In this document: positions 54,271-62,903 of the stretch, piece by piece
Layout: every line of letters starts with the position of its first letter
Numbering within the stretch: position 1 is the stretch's first letter
Source of the DNA: Bacteroidota bacterium
Lineage (GTDB): Bacteria > Bacteroidota > Bacteroidia > AKYH767-A > 2013-40CM-41-45
Direction of reading: 5' to 3'
Length of the DNA stretch: 64,000 nucleotides
Assembly (NCBI GenBank): GCA_016713765.1
Contig: JADJON010000001.1
Location: forward strand, 1,426,001 to 1,490,000
The notes under the pieces: model-generated
Told to the model about the DNA's origin: nothing
What the model saw: the letters and a program-made list of their open reading frames with translations, nothing else
Databases searched by the model: none
Program-made: the position numbers and the translations under genes

Positions 54271-54293
54271 GATCGTAATCAAAACGCACAACT

Positions 54294-54815
54294 ATGTCAA
54301 ATTTCCTTGATCGAGCCTGTAGCATCCCATGCCGGTGGATGTTCTTTGTAGGTCTGCTCCTGTCACTTGGAGCGCTTCAGGCCTGTTCCGGCGGAGAAAC
54401 AAAAGAGAGTACTGCTTCCGAGAGTACCGAAGCCGCCTCAAATGGTAACCTGATGGCTGATGCCGAGAATATGAAGGACGACGGCAAGGGAATCGGACCC
54501 GTTACCAGTGTAGAAGTTGGGGCTGCCGTCGATGCTGCCATGGCATCGGAAGGGGAGAAGCTCTTCGAAGCGAAGTGTACAGCCTGCCATAAGGTAACCG
54601 ATGAGAAATACGTCGGTCCTGGTTTGAAAGGCGTGACGCAGCGCCGCAAGCCGGAATGGATCATGAACATGATCCTGAACCCGACCGAGATGACGCAGAA
54701 GGATCCGACAGCCAAGGAGTTGCTTGCCACTCACCTGACACAGATGACGAACCAGAACGTCACACAGGAAGATGCCAGGAAGATGCTTGAATATCTTCGT
54801 AAGATCGACGGCTGA
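54294..54815 (+). CDS. Lipoprotein cytochrome c of the nos cluster
   Basis: A 173-residue mono-heme cytochrome c. The lipobox LGALQAC makes C31 the likely lipid-attached residue, then a low-complexity Ser/Thr/Glu linker and a heme domain with CTACH (C95, C98, H99). A distal methionine is likely in NPTEMTQ or HLTQM. It should be tethered on the periplasmic side and is a candidate electron donor for NosZ, whose gene starts 61 bp downstream. The ATG at 54339 is an alternative that gives a shorter, more typical signal peptide. Confidence 0.88.
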   Translation: MSNFLDRACSIPCRWMFFVGLLLSLGALQACSGGETKESTASESTEAASNGNLMADAENMKDDGKGIGPVTSVEVGAAVDAAMASEGEKLFEAKCTACHKVTDEKYVGPGLKGVTQRRKPEWIMNMILNPTEMTQKDPTAKELLATHLTQMTNQNVTQEDARKMLEYLRKIDG

Positions 54816-54876
54816 TCCCCACCCAGGATCGATCGTTCCATTCATTCACCCACACAAATTCATCAGGAGGATAACC

Positions 54877-56829
54877 ATGAAATTCAATCGTTGGCCGGTC
54901 GTATTGCCGGCACTGTTCGCCCTCGCGCTCATGAGCTGCGGCGGGCCAAAAGAGAAAAAATCTGTCGCAGCCGGTGACGCGCCTTCAAAGGTGTATGTCG
55001 CTCCGGGTAAACTCGATGAATATTACGAGTTCATGTCGGGCGGTTTCAGCGGGCAGGTCGGTGTTTACGGACTGCCATCCTGCCGTCTGTTGAAAGTGAT
55101 TCCGGTATTTGCCGTGAATGCTGAGAACGGCTACGGTTTCACCGAGGAAAGCAAGGCGATGTTGAATTCGACCCACGGATTCGTTCCCTGGGATGATTCG
55201 CATCACCCGGAATTGTCGAAGACCAATGGTGAGACCGACGGTCGCTGGCTCTTTATCAATTCCAACAACACCCCGCGTGTTGCCCGCATCGACCTCTCGA
55301 CCTTCCGCACGGTGGAAATGCTCGAGATCCCCAACAGCGGCGGTAACCACGCCTCCCCATTCGCTACGGAGAACACCGAGTATGTAGTCGCCGCTACGCG
55401 CTTCTCGGTTCCGATCACTGGGAACAAGGACGTGCCGATCAGCACCTATAAGGAAAACTTTCAGGGTTCAATTTCCTTCATCAAGGTGGCGCCGGAGGGC
55501 GATATGAGTATCGCTTTCCAGATTCTCATGCCTGGTTTCGACTTTGATCTCAGTCACTGTGGACGCGGACCATCCGAGGGTTGGTTCTTCTTCTCCTGCT
55601 ACAATACGGAAAGAGCACACACCCTCCTGGAAGCCAATGCCAGCCAGAACGACAAGGATTTCATGGTTGCGCTGAACTGGAAAAAAGCTGAAGAATATGC
55701 AAAGGCTGGTAAGGGTAAAGAGATGAACTCGGCCTATTATCATAACAAGCTTGACGAAAAGACGCATACGGTTAAATCCGAGATCCTGAACAAGACGATC
55801 ATGCTCGATCCGAAAGAGTGTACGGATATGGTTTACCTCATGCCGTGCCCGAAATCCCCGCACGGAGCTGACGTGGATCCGAGTGGAGAATACATCGTCG
55901 GTGGTGGCAAACTTGCCACGGTTATCCCGGTCTTCGCATTCTCCAAGATCCAGAAGGCGATCGCCAACAAGGCTTACGCCGGTGAAGTGGATGGTATCCC
56001 GGTCCTGAAGTACGAGGAAGTGATCGGCGGAGAAGTCCAGAAGCCCGGCCTTGGTCCGTTGCATACTGAATTCGACGGAAAAGGATTTGCCTATACTTCT
56101 CACTTCGTATCTTCCGAAGTGGTGAAATGGAAACTCGGCACATGGGAAGTGGTTGATCGCATTCCGACTTACTATTCCATCGGTCACCTTTCAATTCCCG
56201 GTGGCGATACCAAGTCGCCTTCTCCGAAGTACCTCATTGCCATGAACAAGATCACCAAGGATCGTTACCTGCTTACGGGTCCGGAATTGAACCAAAGCGC
56301 ACAGCTGATCGACCTCACGGGAGATAAGATGAAGATCCTCTACGATTTCCCGACGGTAGGCGAACCGCACTATGCCCAGGGTATCGAAGCCGATAAGGTG
56401 ATGAAGCACCAGGTCAAGGTGTTCAAGCTGGAAGACAATCAGCATCCGTATGTCGCGAAGAGCGAGAAAGAGTCGCGCGTCGAGCGTAAAGGGAAGGCGG
56501 TCCATGTTTATATGACCTCCATTCGTTCCCACTTCGCTCCGGATAACATCGAAGGTGTATTTGTCGGCGATACGGTCTATTTCCACGTAACCAACCTCGA
56601 ACAGGATTGGGATACGCCGCACGGATTCGCCATCAAGGGTTCGACCTCTTCCGAGTCGCTCATCATGCCGGGCGAGACGCAAACCATCAAGTTCGTAGCG
56701 AAGACGCCTGATATCTATCCGTATTACTGTACGGACTTCTGTTCCGCATTGCACCAGGAAATGCAGGGTTATCTCCGGGTATCCTCCCCTGGTTCCAACG
56801 TACCCCTCACTTATTCCACCGGCAAATAA
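54877..56829 (+). CDS. nosZ: Clade II nitrous oxide reductase NosZ
   Basis: A 650-residue copper enzyme that reduces N2O to N2. An N-terminal seven-bladed propeller carries the CuZ histidines (for example DLSHCGRGPSEG, SPHGADVDPSGEYI and GLGPLHTEFDGKG); the C-terminal cupredoxin carries CuA with C618, C622, H626 and M629 (YCTDFCSALHQEMQG). The N terminus is a Sec signal with a lipobox (LALMSCGG) and no twin-arginine motif, as in clade II enzymes; the mature protein is probably a lipoprotein. A strong AGGAGG lies 6 nt before the ATG, notable because such sites are uncommon elsewhere in the window. A hairpin follows the gene. Confidence 0.97.
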   Translation: MKFNRWPVVLPALFALALMSCGGPKEKKSVAAGDAPSKVYVAPGKLDEYYEFMSGGFSGQVGVYGLPSCRLLKVIPVFAVNAENGYGFTEESKAMLNSTHGFVPWDDSHHPELSKTNGETDGRWLFINSNNTPRVARIDLSTFRTVEMLEIPNSGGNHASPFATENTEYVVAATRFSVPITGNKDVPISTYKENFQGSISFIKVAPEGDMSIAFQILMPGFDFDLSHCGRGPSEGWFFFSCYNTERAHTLLEANASQNDKDFMVALNWKKAEEYAKAGKGKEMNSAYYHNKLDEKTHTVKSEILNKTIMLDPKECTDMVYLMPCPKSPHGADVDPSGEYIVGGGKLATVIPVFAFSKIQKAIANKAYAGEVDGIPVLKYEEVIGGEVQKPGLGPLHTEFDGKGFAYTSHFVSSEVVKWKLGTWEVVDRIPTYYSIGHLSIPGGDTKSPSPKYLIAMNKITKDRYLLTGPELNQSAQLIDLTGDKMKILYDFPTVGEPHYAQGIEADKVMKHQVKVFKLEDNQHPYVAKSEKESRVERKGKAVHVYMTSIRSHFAPDNIEGVFVGDTVYFHVTNLEQDWDTPHGFAIKGSTSSESLIMPGETQTIKFVAKTPDIYPYYCTDFCSALHQEMQGYLRVSSPGSNVPLTYSTGK

Positions 56830-56845
56830 GGAGAGAGAGGGCGAC

Positions 56846-56877
56846 GAGGGGGGAAGCGATTCCCCCCTCTTGCTTTT
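56846..56877 (+). terminator. Hairpin after nosZ (terminator or attenuator)
   Basis: A perfect 10-bp stem (GAGGGGGGAA paired with TTCCCCCCTC, GCGA loop) followed by TTGCTTTT. The weak T-run suggests partial termination or mRNA stabilisation, which would favour nosZ over the downstream maturation genes. Confidence 0.7.
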
Positions 56878-56921
56878 CGGCCGGTTGTTAAATGAAATTC
56901 CTATCATAGTGCTCCCGTAAA

Positions 56922-57533
56922 ATGAAAAAGCTAAGTGTCATCACCCTCCTGCTTGCCTGTCTCCTGATGGTTCCGGCTTTGTTCCTGCCGCTGTGGGATA
57001 TCTTCCTCGATGCGCCTCAGTATCCGGAAGGCCTTCACATGGAAATCTGGCTGAGCAAACTCGGCGGGGATGTCTCGACCATCAGCGGATTGAACCACTA
57101 CATTGGTATGAAAGAGATCAGTGAAGAGATGTTCCCGGAATTTTCTTTCATGCGCCAACTCGTTATCGGGGTCATCGTCTCCGGCGTTTTGGTGGCATTG
57201 TTGAAGAAGCGGCCGGTATTCTTCATCTGGTTTGTTCTGTTCCTGGGAATAGCGGCTGTCGGCATCTACGATTTCTGGCAATGGGAGTATGATTACGGAC
57301 ACAATCTCAGCCCTACCGCTGCCATTAAGATTCCCGGCATGACCTATCAGCCTCCGTTGATCGGCTGCAAGCAGCTCCTCAATTTCAATGCTTGCTCCTT
57401 CCCGGCTACGGGTGGATTGCTGATCATGTCGGCGGGTACGCTTTGCTTCCTGGTGTTTCTCTTTGAAATCTTCTATAACAAGTCAGGCAAAGTCTCCGTT
57501 GCGATGCGACCGCAGGCTGCGCCTTTGAATTAG
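56922..57533 (+). CDS. NosB-like membrane protein of the clade II nos cluster
   Basis: A 203-residue inner-membrane protein with about four to five hydrophobic helices (first at 5-27, others around 84-104, 106-125 and 160-185). The periplasmic part carries SGLNHYIGM with conserved-looking histidine and methionine and a CKQLLNFNACSFP segment with two cysteines. Proteins of this kind follow nosZ in clade II clusters (NosB of Wolinella). Its task is not well defined, possibly electron transfer or copper-site assembly. The assignment rests mainly on position and topology. Confidence 0.65.
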   Translation: MKKLSVITLLLACLLMVPALFLPLWDIFLDAPQYPEGLHMEIWLSKLGGDVSTISGLNHYIGMKEISEEMFPEFSFMRQLVIGVIVSGVLVALLKKRPVFFIWFVLFLGIAAVGIYDFWQWEYDYGHNLSPTAAIKIPGMTYQPPLIGCKQLLNFNACSFPATGGLLIMSAGTLCFLVFLFEIFYNKSGKVSVAMRPQAAPLN

Positions 57534-57548
57534 TCAAATCCCCTCCCC

Positions 57549-58004
57549 ATGCGCCGGTATTATTTACGTTCATTTTCCATCCTGTTGTGGCTGTCCATAG
57601 CCCTCTCCGGATGTTCCTATGATCCCGTCCCCATCAATTATGGGAAGGACGTTTGCGATAATTGCCGTATGCAGATCGAAGATCGTGGCTACGGCGCCGA
57701 GATCGTTTCGCCCAAGGGGAAAATATATCGATTCGACTCGGGCGAATGCCTGCTCCAGTTCCTGCCCGGACAACCGTTTCCGGCTGACCAGGCGCGGCAC
57801 CTGCTTGTGACTGATCGCAGTGCTCCGGGGAATCTGGTGGATGCCCGCTCGGCTTACTACCTGATCAGCCAGCAACTGCCAAGTCCGATGGGTGCTGGTC
57901 TGAGCGCTTTCCGTTCACAGGACAGTCTCCGGGCTTTTCATAGCCGTTACGACGGCGAAATGCTGGATTGGAAGGAAGTGTATCTTCGTTTCACTAAGCG
58001 ATAA
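57549..58004 (+). CDS. nosL: NosL copper-binding lipoprotein
   Basis: A 151-residue lipoprotein with a lipobox (ALSGC, C22) and the copper-binding CDNCRM motif (C36, C39, M41). The FDSGECLLQF and LVDARSAYYLIS segments are typical of NosL. It delivers Cu(I) for NosZ maturation. It lies 15 nt after the NosB-like gene and 7 nt before nosD. Confidence 0.93.
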   Translation: MRRYYLRSFSILLWLSIALSGCSYDPVPINYGKDVCDNCRMQIEDRGYGAEIVSPKGKIYRFDSGECLLQFLPGQPFPADQARHLLVTDRSAPGNLVDARSAYYLISQQLPSPMGAGLSAFRSQDSLRAFHSRYDGEMLDWKEVYLRFTKR

Positions 58005-58011
58005 ACGTTTC

Positions 58012-59253
58012 GTGCCGGTACGTTTTATCATACTGACGGTCCTGCTGTCGTGGGCTCTCCCGGGACGCTGCGCGATTGTTCGCGTCGTGCCGGGGGGCAC
58101 CTGTCCGACGATCGCAGCAGGTGTCGCTCGTGCAATAGCAGGTGACACCTTGCTGGTCGGGTCCGGCCGGTACGCGGAAGGGGAGGTGGTTGTCAACAAA
58201 CGGTTGACCATTCTCGGCCAAGCGGGAGCGATACTGGATGGCGAATCGAAAACAGGCTTGTTGGTGTTACGCGCTCCGGGTATTCATGTTTCCGGACTTC
58301 ATTTCCGTAATGTCGGTCGAAGTGACCTGAAGGAGCTCTCGGCTATCCGGGTAGAGAACACCGTGTCGGCCACTCTTGAAAACAATACGATCGAGAACGG
58401 GTTCTTCGGGATCTACCTGGCCAACGCGTCCTACTGCACAGTTCGGAATAACCGGATCTATGGTCAGGCACGTACGGAATCCGGTTCCGGAAACGGGATC
58501 CATGTTTGGAAATCGCACCATGTTTTCATTGACAATAATATCATCGACCGCCATCGGGACGGGATCTACTTTGAATTTGTGACGGACAGCAAAGTGTACC
58601 GCAACCTGAGTACCCATCACCTGCGGTACGGAATCCACTTCATGTTTTCCGACCACGATGGTTACTTCTACAATACGTTCCGGCAAAACGGTTCAGGTGT
58701 CGCTGTCATGTATTCCCACCACGTCGATATGCGCCATAATGATTTCTCGGACAATTGGGGCGGTGCCGCGTACGGCTTGTTGCTAAAGGAGATCTCCCAC
58801 AGCAGCCTCCTCGACAACCGGTTTTATGGCAACACCACCGGGCTTTACCTGGAAGGCTCCAGCGACCTGGTCGCCGAACGGAATTTCTTTAGCAGGAACG
58901 GTTGGGCATTGCGTATACTGGGAGATTGCTTCGAGGATACGGTTCGCGCGAATACCTTTCAGTCGAACTCGTTCGATGTCGCCACGAATGCAGAACGTAA
59001 TATGAACTACTTCCATGGTAACTACTGGGACAAGTACCGCGGTTATGATCTCGACAAGAACGGGGTAGGAGATGTACCGTATCATCCGGTTAGCCTGTTC
59101 TCCCGGATCGCCGAACAGGCACCCTACGCGCTCATGTTGTTGCATAGCTTCCTGCTGGATATTTTCGAGCAGGCGGAAAAGATTGTTCCGACCATTACGC
59201 CGGCCGCGTTCAACGACGCCAACCCGGTCTTGCACCCCACTGTCCATGATTGA
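58012..59253 (+). CDS. nosD: NosD periplasmic maturation factor
   Basis: A 413-residue secreted right-handed beta-helix protein (CASH/carbohydrate-binding repeats). GTG start followed by a signal peptide; repeated N-x-x-F-x-N/G-type rungs (for example NFWNENYFHGNYWDKYRGYD-like C-terminal part, here MNYFHGNYWDKY) match NosD. It works with the NosFY transporter to supply a sulfur species or copper for the CuZ site. It overlaps nosF by 8 nt. Confidence 0.92.
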   Translation: MPVRFIILTVLLSWALPGRCAIVRVVPGGTCPTIAAGVARAIAGDTLLVGSGRYAEGEVVVNKRLTILGQAGAILDGESKTGLLVLRAPGIHVSGLHFRNVGRSDLKELSAIRVENTVSATLENNTIENGFFGIYLANASYCTVRNNRIYGQARTESGSGNGIHVWKSHHVFIDNNIIDRHRDGIYFEFVTDSKVYRNLSTHHLRYGIHFMFSDHDGYFYNTFRQNGSGVAVMYSHHVDMRHNDFSDNWGGAAYGLLLKEISHSSLLDNRFYGNTTGLYLEGSSDLVAERNFFSRNGWALRILGDCFEDTVRANTFQSNSFDVATNAERNMNYFHGNYWDKYRGYDLDKNGVGDVPYHPVSLFSRIAEQAPYALMLLHSFLLDIFEQAEKIVPTITPAAFNDANPVLHPTVHD

Positions 59254-59959
59254 AATCCGAGAGCTGAAAAAGTCGTTCGGTTCCCTGCAGGTACTGCGGT
59301 CCCTGAACCTTGATCTCCAGGCCGGTCAGATCGTTTGCCTGATCGGTCCCAACGGCTCGGGGAAGACGACCTTGATCAAATGTCTGCTCGGGCATGTATT
59401 ACCGGACAGTGGTTCCATCCGCGTGGCGGGTGAACAACTTGTTGCGGGATCCTGGAGTTACCGGGAACGTATCGGCTACATGCCCCAGATCGGGCGGTAT
59501 CCGGAGCAGATGCGGATCCGCCAGGTGTTCAGCATGATGCGGGATATTCGGAATGTCAGCACTTCATCCGACGAGGAGTTGTATCTGCGATTCGGGCTCG
59601 AGGCTTTGCAGGAGAAACGCATGGGGAACCTCTCGGGCGGTACCCGCCAGAAGGTCAGTGCGGCCCTGGCATTTCTCTTCCGACCGGACCTGGTCGTGCT
59701 CGATGAACCTACGGCCGGTTTGGATCCCGTATCTTCTGAAATCCTGAAAGATAAACTCAGGACGGAGCGGGAGCGCGGGACATTGACCTTGATCACCTCC
59801 CATAACATGAGTGAAGTGGAAGAACTCGCCGACCGTGTCGTTTTCCTTGTTGATGGCAACTTGCGCTTTTCCCATACGGTAAGAGAGATCCGGGAACTAA
59901 CGGGCGAACAACGCCTTGGGAAAGCTCTCGCGTTGTTGATGGAAGGAGGTCGACCGTGA
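59246..59959 (+). CDS. nosF: NosF ABC transporter ATP-binding protein
   Basis: A 237-residue ABC ATPase: Walker A GPNGSGKTT, signature LSGGTRQKV, Walker B LVVLDEP and the switch histidine in ITSHNMSE. The start at 59246 (MIEIRELKKSFG) fits; the longer frame from 59072 lies inside nosD. It energises the NosDFY system and overlaps nosY by 4 nt. Confidence 0.95.
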   Translation: MIEIRELKKSFGSLQVLRSLNLDLQAGQIVCLIGPNGSGKTTLIKCLLGHVLPDSGSIRVAGEQLVAGSWSYRERIGYMPQIGRYPEQMRIRQVFSMMRDIRNVSTSSDEELYLRFGLEALQEKRMGNLSGGTRQKVSAALAFLFRPDLVVLDEPTAGLDPVSSEILKDKLRTERERGTLTLITSHNMSEVEELADRVVFLVDGNLRFSHTVREIRELTGEQRLGKALALLMEGGRP

Positions 59960-60723
59960 TGAAAGTGATGAAGTATGTAATCTACGACGTTCTGCGCAGC
60001 AAGATGGTCGTTGCGTACGCGGCGCTCATGCTCTTGTTGTGCGGCGCGATCTATTCTTTCAGTGATGATTCCGCGCAGGCCGTGGTGAGTCTGCTGCACC
60101 TGGTGCTTTTTGTCGTCCCATTGATCAGCATTGTGTTCGGGACTATCCATTTCTACAATTCGCGGGAGTTCATTGAGCTCTTACTCGCTCAGCCGATCAG
60201 GAGGAACGCGATCTTCCTGGGGCACTACGCGGGCTTATCCATTTCGCTAGCCGGGGCACTCGGACTCGGTTTGGGATTGCCTGTCATGCTCCTGGACCCC
60301 AGTTTGCCATCGTTCCTGTTGTTATCGGTAGCGGTGCTGGAGACGTTCATTTTTACCGGCCTGGCATTCCTGGCTTCTGTTCGCTCACGCGATAAAGCAC
60401 GCGGGATCGGGTTGGCCCTGATGCTTTGGTTTTACTTTTCCATCCTCTACGACGGGTTGATCCTGCTGGTACTTTTTTATTTTTCGGACTATCCGTTGGA
60501 AAAACCCGTGCTTGCGCTGACCGCGCTGAATCCGGTGGACCTTTCGCGTATCCTCGTATTACTCAAGCTCGACACCTCGGCCTTGATGGGTTATACCGGT
60601 GCCCTGTATCAGAAATTCTTCGGCTCCTTGCTGGGGGTAGCCTGGTCGTTCGGCTTGCTGATCTTGTGGTGGATAGTGCCGCTGGGCTTCGCCTTGCGTG
60701 CATTCAAGAGGAAGGACCTCTGA
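59956..60723 (+). CDS. nosY: NosY ABC transporter permease
   Basis: A 255-residue ABC-2-type permease with about six membrane helices and the NosY-like FYNSREFIELLLAQPIRRNAIFLG segment. The start is either GTG 59956 or ATG 59959, with GGAGGT 5-8 nt upstream. Last gene of the nos operon; only 2 bp separate its stop from that of the convergent OmpA-like gene. Confidence 0.93.
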   Translation: MMKVMKYVIYDVLRSKMVVAYAALMLLLCGAIYSFSDDSAQAVVSLLHLVLFVVPLISIVFGTIHFYNSREFIELLLAQPIRRNAIFLGHYAGLSISLAGALGLGLGLPVMLLDPSLPSFLLLSVAVLETFIFTGLAFLASVRSRDKARGIGLALMLWFYFSILYDGLILLVLFYFSDYPLEKPVLALTALNPVDLSRILVLLKLDTSALMGYTGALYQKFFGSLLGVAWSFGLLILWWIVPLGFALRAFKRKDL

Positions 60724-60725
60724 GA

Positions 60726-62903
60726 TCATTCGAAGACTGTAAACTCCACCCGTCGGTTCTGTTGGCGTCCCTCGACTGTTTTATTACTGGCGATCGGCTT
60801 TCTGCTGCCATAGCCGGTCGCGGTAATGCGCAAAGGGTCTATGCCCTTCACGGTCAGATATTGTTTCACCGACTCGGCTCGATCCTTGGATAATTTGTCA
60901 TTCAGCGCCACAGGCCCGGTAGCATCGGTGTGACCGTCGATCGTAAGTTTGTAATTCGGTCGCTTGCGCAACAGTTCGACCAACTCATCCAGGGCGCGGA
61001 AACTGCTCACGCGTATGACCGCTTTGCCGGTTTCAAATTCGAGATTCGAAAAAACCGTATTGAGGATTTCCTGTTCTTCTTTGGCCAACGTCACTTTCAC
61101 CGGACTCTTGGGCTTTGGTGGAGCTTCTTCGACGGGGCATCCTCTGTTTGCCAGTGGTCCGGGAATTTTCGGACACCGATCGTCCGGATCGGGAATGCTA
61201 TCCCCGTCGGTATCCGGACAACCTTTGTAAAACGCAACGCCTGCCAGATCGGGACAAGTGTCGTCCTGGTCACGGATACCGTCATTGTCCGAATCGGGAC
61301 ATCCTTTCAAACGATAGAGCCCATAGGCTTCCGGACAGGCATCATCGACGTCCACAATGCCGTCATGGTCGGAATCCGGACAGCCTTTCAATCGGGCTGA
61401 TCCGGCCAGCGTAGGGCATCGGTCATCAATGTCGGGAACGCTGTCGAGGTCCTGATCCGGACATCCGGAGAACGCGCGAAGCCCTGCCAGTTCAGGGCAG
61501 CGGTCGGCTTTATCGGCAATGCCGTCGCGGTCCGTGTCCTTGTCTTTCCCGGGACGGCCCCAGATCAGATTGAATCCTGCTTGTAGCTGAGTGAAATGAT
61601 GCCCCAGCGGGTCGATCGTGCCGATCAGATTATCGCAGAGGGCATAGAATTGAAAGGCGCCTCCGTTCACCGCGATTCCGGCACCGATATTGTCGAATCG
61701 GTTGTTGTGCATGGAATACGTGCCGGTCAGCCACAGATTCCTTGTCATTTGCCGTTGGATGCCAAGCGTAGCGGACGGAAGTGTCCGATGGTACAACCGT
61801 CTGCCTTGGACCAAAGCGCTGAACTGTGTACCGGGATTCAGCTGATAGACCGCGGATAGCATGACCCGACCGGCCAGGGGTGATGTATAGGCATTACGTG
61901 ATTCTACTGGTTCGAACGATTGCCCGAGCGAATCGAGTACCTCCTGAAAAGTGGCATCGCTATCGTTGATGAATCGATCCAGGTCGATTCCGGAGAAGGA
62001 ATAGGTGCCACGGGTTGCCTTGTAGTTCCTGACATTGGAACTCCAAGTGATAAAACCTATGTCAACCACCGACAAGTTGAATCGCCATTGATCGTCCATT
62101 CTGAATTGTACGCCCGCGTTGAATCCGAAACCATGATTTTGTTGTCGCCAGAAATAATCCCGAAGGAGACGACGCCGCTCGGAACCGGTGGTATCAAACC
62201 GGTCATAGCCGGGATCGTCGTTTGCCAGCAACGAAGTGTTGACCACATAATCCGTATTCAGGACGAGGGAATAGTCGGTCGCGTCAGTATAAATGGACAA
62301 GTCGGCCGGTTCTGTCCGGATGTTTTCCATCCCATACAGGTATTTCAAACGGATTCCGGCGTTCCAGCGATCGGTAATTTCCCGTGAGTAGCCGAGGGCA
62401 TATTCCCGATAGTGACTGGCCTGGAGGCCCATTTTCTTAAGACTCACGGTTTCTCCAATGTAAGCGGCATTGCCGTAATACAGCAGATTGACGAACTCCC
62501 GTGGGTAGGCAAAGTCCGCATGAATGACTTCGCTCACACTGGCGCTGAAGAAGTTCTTGTTGACGCGGAATCCGAATCGTAGCCAATCGAGCCGATGGTC
62601 AAAGGAAAGGAGTTGATTTTTTCGAATCCCTCCAACTACCTGATCGAAATCCCAATAGGCCGAACCGTTCCGAACACTGTGAAGGTCCCGCCACGTGAAC
62701 CCGTTATGCATGAACAGCGTGTGGATGTTCAGTACGGGTAACGAAATAAAAACCTTTTGTCTGGGAAATTCGGCCGGATTGATTTCGTTCGATTGCCCGA
62801 TCGCGGAAAAGTGGTACAGGGTAAGGTCGCTTTGCCCATAGACGTTCGACGTCAGCATGCACGACATGGCCATACTCCAAACCAATCGAAACAAGGATCT
62901 CAT
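60726..62903 (-). CDS. DUF5723-like barrel with TSP3 repeats and OmpA domain
   Basis: A 725-residue envelope protein. Signal peptide (1-23), then a beta-barrel-like region (about 24-435) resembling Bacteroidota DUF5723/PorP-type proteins. A run of thrombospondin type 3 calcium-binding repeats follows (about 440-590; DxDxDGIxDxxDxCPxxxG pattern, five to six copies). Last is an OmpA/MotB peptidoglycan-binding domain (about 600-725) with TIDGHTDATG and NRRVEF. It would anchor the outer membrane to peptidoglycan. Its start overlaps the stop of the next upstream gene by 4 nt, so both are cotranscribed. Confidence 0.88.
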   Translation of the reverse strand: MRSLFRLVWSMAMSCMLTSNVYGQSDLTLYHFSAIGQSNEINPAEFPRQKVFISLPVLNIHTLFMHNGFTWRDLHSVRNGSAYWDFDQVVGGIRKNQLLSFDHRLDWLRFGFRVNKNFFSASVSEVIHADFAYPREFVNLLYYGNAAYIGETVSLKKMGLQASHYREYALGYSREITDRWNAGIRLKYLYGMENIRTEPADLSIYTDATDYSLVLNTDYVVNTSLLANDDPGYDRFDTTGSERRRLLRDYFWRQQNHGFGFNAGVQFRMDDQWRFNLSVVDIGFITWSSNVRNYKATRGTYSFSGIDLDRFINDSDATFQEVLDSLGQSFEPVESRNAYTSPLAGRVMLSAVYQLNPGTQFSALVQGRRLYHRTLPSATLGIQRQMTRNLWLTGTYSMHNNRFDNIGAGIAVNGGAFQFYALCDNLIGTIDPLGHHFTQLQAGFNLIWGRPGKDKDTDRDGIADKADRCPELAGLRAFSGCPDQDLDSVPDIDDRCPTLAGSARLKGCPDSDHDGIVDVDDACPEAYGLYRLKGCPDSDNDGIRDQDDTCPDLAGVAFYKGCPDTDGDSIPDPDDRCPKIPGPLANRGCPVEEAPPKPKSPVKVTLAKEEQEILNTVFSNLEFETGKAVIRVSSFRALDELVELLRKRPNYKLTIDGHTDATGPVALNDKLSKDRAESVKQYLTVKGIDPLRITATGYGSRKPIASNKTVEGRQQNRRVEFTVFE

